Under the pieces are notes generated by a model, which was not told where the DNA came from, did no database searches, and saw only the letters and a list, made by a program, of their open reading frames with translations. Made by a program: the position numbers and the translations under genes. This document shows, one piece after another, positions 42,947 to 45,059 of a stretch of 45,059 nt of DNA. Each line of letters begins with the position of its first letter. Within the stretch, counting starts at the first letter, position 1. This stretch comes from a virus, in IMG/VR virus record IMGVR_UViG_3300028920_000116, positions 1 to 45,059 of that record; one strand, written 5' to 3'.

Positions 42947-43366
42947 TTATCCTACTGCAATATCATCTGTTTCAGGATTATAGTTATCGTCAATAACTTC
43001 AATGGGCGGATTACAAACAGGAAGACCCCATTTATTAGGTGCCCAAGTTACCAAAATACGTTCTCCCTCATATTTGCTTTTATCTTTTTTGTTACTAAGA
43101 ATAATAGCATGTTTACGGGATTTCTTAGGTTTTGAAATCTTTGCAATTTTCTTAGTTTTCTTCGGATTCGTCTTTGCAGTTTTATTAATTGCCGAACCGC
43201 CGATATACTTTTTAAGAGTTGCGTGAACAGTCTGTACTGTCATGCCAAGCTTTTCGGCAATATCCTTTTTTGCGTTTGCGGACATATCAATGAGGCCAGC
43301 ATCGTAAAGATTACGAACAGCATCGGCCTTTGAACCATATTCTTTTCCACGATAATTAAAAGACAT
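42947..43366 (-). CDS. HTH protein with basic tail, 139 aa
   Basis: MSFNYRGKEYGSKADAVRNL, HTH KKDIAEKLGMTVQTVHATLK (~36-55), Lys-rich linker (KTNPKKTKKIAKISKPKKSR) and a C-terminal part VTWAPNKWGLPVCNPPIEV. Start overlaps the upstream stop (TAATG). The HTH type recurs in phage small proteins beginning MSFxYxGKxYxSKxxAVR. Likely DNA-binding regulator. Confidence 0.84.
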   Translation of the reverse strand: MSFNYRGKEYGSKADAVRNLYDAGLIDMSANAKKDIAEKLGMTVQTVHATLKKYIGGSAINKTAKTNPKKTKKIAKISKPKKSRKHAIILSNKKDKSKYEGERILVTWAPNKWGLPVCNPPIEVIDDNYNPETDDIAVG

Positions 43367-43503
43367 TATTTCTCCTCTTTTTGAATATTCTTTTCTATGT
43401 TCTTTTTATCACGAGCACGATCATATGACTTTTTGTCTTTATGGACGATTGTTCCACGACCGCCCTTGCCCTTGATTAATTTTAAAAAACTATCACGGTT
43501 CAT
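43366..43503 (-). CDS. Small basic protein, 45 aa
   Basis: MNRDSFLKLIKGKGGRGTIV followed by HKDKKSYDRARDKKNIEK. Coupled to both neighbours (overlaps 11 nt and TAATG). The KGGRGTIVHKDKKxYDR signature is found in other small phage proteins of unknown role. Confidence 0.72.
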   Translation of the reverse strand: MNRDSFLKLIKGKGGRGTIVHKDKKSYDRARDKKNIEKNIQKEEK

Positions 43504-43654
43504 AATTTCCGTTTTCGTAAGAATCCATCGCCGCAGATAATTCCGCCTGATTATTAATCATTGCATCATAACTTACCATACATTGAACGCAATTTTTAGG
43601 ATCATTCGAATTACTACATTTTGCACCTAAAAGATAGCAATAATCATTGGACAT
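43493..43654 (-). CDS. Small Cys-containing protein, 53 aa
   Basis: MSNDYCYLLGAKCSNSNDPK then NCVQCMVSYDAMINNQAE: four Cys (C6, C13, C22, C25) could bind a metal or form two disulfides. AAAGGAAGG precedes the ATG. First gene of a four-gene unit driven from 43684. Confidence 0.72.
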   Translation of the reverse strand: MSNDYCYLLGAKCSNSNDPKNCVQCMVSYDAMINNQAELSAAMDSYENGNYEP

Positions 43655-43683
43655 CTTGAATCCTTCCTTTCTGACTCTACTTA

Positions 43684-43712
43684 ATTATACAGCCAAAACG
43701 AGAAAAAGTCAA
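43684..43712 (-). promoter_or_regulatory. Sigma-70-type promoter TTGACT-N17-TATAAT
   Basis: -35 rc of 43707-43712, perfect -10 rc of 43684-43689, spacer 17 nt; preceded by AAAAAAAAGC as in the 40152 promoter. Drives the 43654-42947 genes. Confidence 0.87.
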
Positions 43713-43742
43713 GCTTTTTTTTAAGTTTTTTGCCTTTTAAAA

Positions 43743-45059
43743 TCAATGTCTTATGATGTAGTATTCTAAAAATGGGCAGGTTTTAATCATATAATCATCA
43801 ACAAAATACATTCCTTTTATTATACATTTGTCAAGATAAACTAAGCATTTGAATGTAAAAATGTCAATTGTGCCGTCAATAATATTATTGACTACTTCCC
43901 AGAGATCAGATATTTTACTTTTGTCAATATCAAATATATAATTTCTTTGCCAATTAATAAGATGATATGTAGGCAATAAATCAGATATTGTTAATAACAT
44001 ATCTCTATCGACCGGTTCAATTTCTTTATAATCTCCTTGAATAGAAGCCTGTTCATATGAGTTACTATAAATGAGAAGTTTTGTGGGCAACTTAGAAAAG
44101 TCCTTTTTTCCTTGTGTATTAAAAATATGATCATTTTTAATAAGATAATTTAATCTTTCTACATATGCCCCGGGCGCGCCAATAACTTGGACTTTATCAA
44201 AACATCCTTCTTTTTTATATTCATGATAAAAACCAATACCATTAACAGATTTCGATCCGTTAGGATTGATACAAACAGAATAAGAAGGATTAAATTCGTT
44301 CTTCTGAATATTTCCAATAATTTTTTGATCGTGCCAGCAAGCAACAACATCACCACTATTTTCTTCAAATCCAATTATACAAAAACTTTTATATCCTTTT
44401 TTACAAGTACACGATTTTAATTTTGCTTTATTGTATTCAGGCGAAATCATTTGTAAACATGTTAAATCATATTTTACACTATCTTCTTCAAGATGCCCAG
44501 TTTTAGCATCTTGTATTTTAACACTAACGCCTTTTGATTCTAAAAATTTTTTATCATTTGCAATTTCTTCTTTAAATTCTGGCCACAAAATTTCTTTTAC
44601 ATATACATTTAATCCGAGATGCTTTAAAAGAAGTACATTGTGTATGAATCTTTTTTTCATAAAAGTAGAATCTTTTATAATTTTTCGATGAAAGGTTAAT
44701 CCAATTCTATCAATTCTATCTTTATAATTTTCTAACCATAGATACTTATCACCATTATGTAATCCATTAGAAAGTATATCAAACTTTTCCTTATCACAAG
44801 TTGACATTATACTTTTAATAGCATTAAGATTTGATCTGATGAAAGGTTCGCCGCCAGCAAAATGTAATATAATTTCACTCGCATCTTTTAAATGAGTGTC
44901 TCTAAATTTAATGTAATCTTTTAAATTAAATTTTCTTTGAAATGTTCTATGACATTCAAACCACGGTTTATCACATTTTTCTGGCGCGACCGCTCTATGA
45001 TGTAATCTATGAAAGCAATATGAACATTTTAAATTACAGTCTGGGAGTATTGGAAACTC
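43743..45059 (-). CDS. Radical SAM enzyme (5' partial at the window edge)
   Basis: 438 codons are visible and the frame is open to the right edge, so the true start lies outside; the ATG at 44807 is internal. Cluster motif PDCNLKCSYCFH (Cx3Cx2C), SAM-binding HFAGGEPFI, FDILSNGL strand, as in SPASM/anSME-like radical SAM proteins. A second Cys group (SCTCKKGYKSFC, CWHD, SVCINPNGS) may hold an auxiliary cluster. Substrate unknown; phage relatives have been suggested in peptide, nucleotide or tRNA modification. Needs anoxic conditions, like nrdDG. Confidence 0.88.
   Translation of the reverse strand, partial: EFPILPDCNLKCSYCFHRLHHRAVAPEKCDKPWFECHRTFQRKFNLKDYIKFRDTHLKDASEIILHFAGGEPFIRSNLNAIKSIMSTCDKEKFDILSNGLHNGDKYLWLENYKDRIDRIGLTFHRKIIKDSTFMKKRFIHNVLLLKHLGLNVYVKEILWPEFKEEIANDKKFLESKGVSVKIQDAKTGHLEEDSVKYDLTCLQMISPEYNKAKLKSCTCKKGYKSFCIIGFEENSGDVVACWHDQKIIGNIQKNEFNPSYSVCINPNGSKSVNGIGFYHEYKKEGCFDKVQVIGAPGAYVERLNYLIKNDHIFNTQGKKDFSKLPTKLLIYSNSYEQASIQGDYKEIEPVDRDMLLTISDLLPTYHLINWQRNYIFDIDKSKISDLWEVVNNIIDGTIDIFTFKCLVYLDKCIIKGMYFVDDYMIKTCPFLEYYIIRH

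Noticed and set aside
25000-45059. CRISPR arrays or insertion sequences
   Set aside because: No regularly spaced identical repeats, no transposase and no terminal inverted repeats with target duplications were seen.

Overview
The window is part of the genome of a large, AT-rich, T4-related myovirus. The evidence is a nearly complete T4-type replication set: gp43 polymerase, UvsX, gp41 helicase, gp32 SSB, gp61 primase, RNase H, the gp45 clamp and the gp44/gp62 loader. T4-like late promoters (TATAAATAC), a GroES-like co-chaperonin and a tRNA array for all 20 amino acids agree with this. Class III ribonucleotide reductase genes (nrdD/nrdG) point to infection under anaerobic conditions. The host cannot be named from the sequence.

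Left arm (1-20532, + strand): a tight, mostly overlapping operon. Order: gp43 (5' end outside the window), small ORF, uvsX, 41, two ORFs in the positions of T4 genes 33 and 59, 32, 61, a YpsA/SLOG-like protein, a RuvC-like resolvase, RNase H/FEN, gp4-like head-completion nuclease, nrdG, nrdD, MazG, 45, a zinc-finger ORF, 44, glycosyltransferase, DUF5675 protein, small ORF, 62, two zinc-ribbon ORFs, dNMP kinase, then a run of small proteins. A bidirectional terminator at 20565-20590 separates this arm from everything to its right, which is on the - strand.

Right arm (20614-45059, - strand): small proteins, many probably packaged in the virion, are interleaved with 44 tRNA genes. At least ten proteins begin (one ends) with one of two short motifs, xxANRFLGE or MSFKxYIKE, that end in the (L/I)xE signature cut by T4-type prohead protease. 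Several of their genes lie behind late promoters. Other genes: HNH endonuclease, a DNA methyltransferase whose catalytic SPPY tyrosine codon is an amber stop, an SGNH hydrolase, GroES, an exported NUC nuclease, a DUF5320-like Gly/Arg peptide, a HAD phosphatase, a DUF6745 protein and partner, a PQ-loop membrane protein, HTH proteins, and a radical SAM enzyme cut by the right edge.

Between the tRNAs lie non-tRNA structured RNAs. The largest is an ~830-nt non-coding block (37610-38440) with many hairpins and an embedded tRNA-like element, which makes it a candidate giant phage RNA of the GOLLD/ROOL kind. Two small RNAs have their own promoter and intrinsic terminator: a rod-like RNA at ~39911-40145 and one at ~33975-34127. 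Several tRNAs are abnormal: two (Ile-UAU, Arg-UCU) have a D-arm-like sequence after the anticodon arm, Cys and Trp tRNAs have long variable arms, and three have C33.

All calls were made by eye from the sequence and remembered family features. No database search, folding program or base-composition calculation was run.
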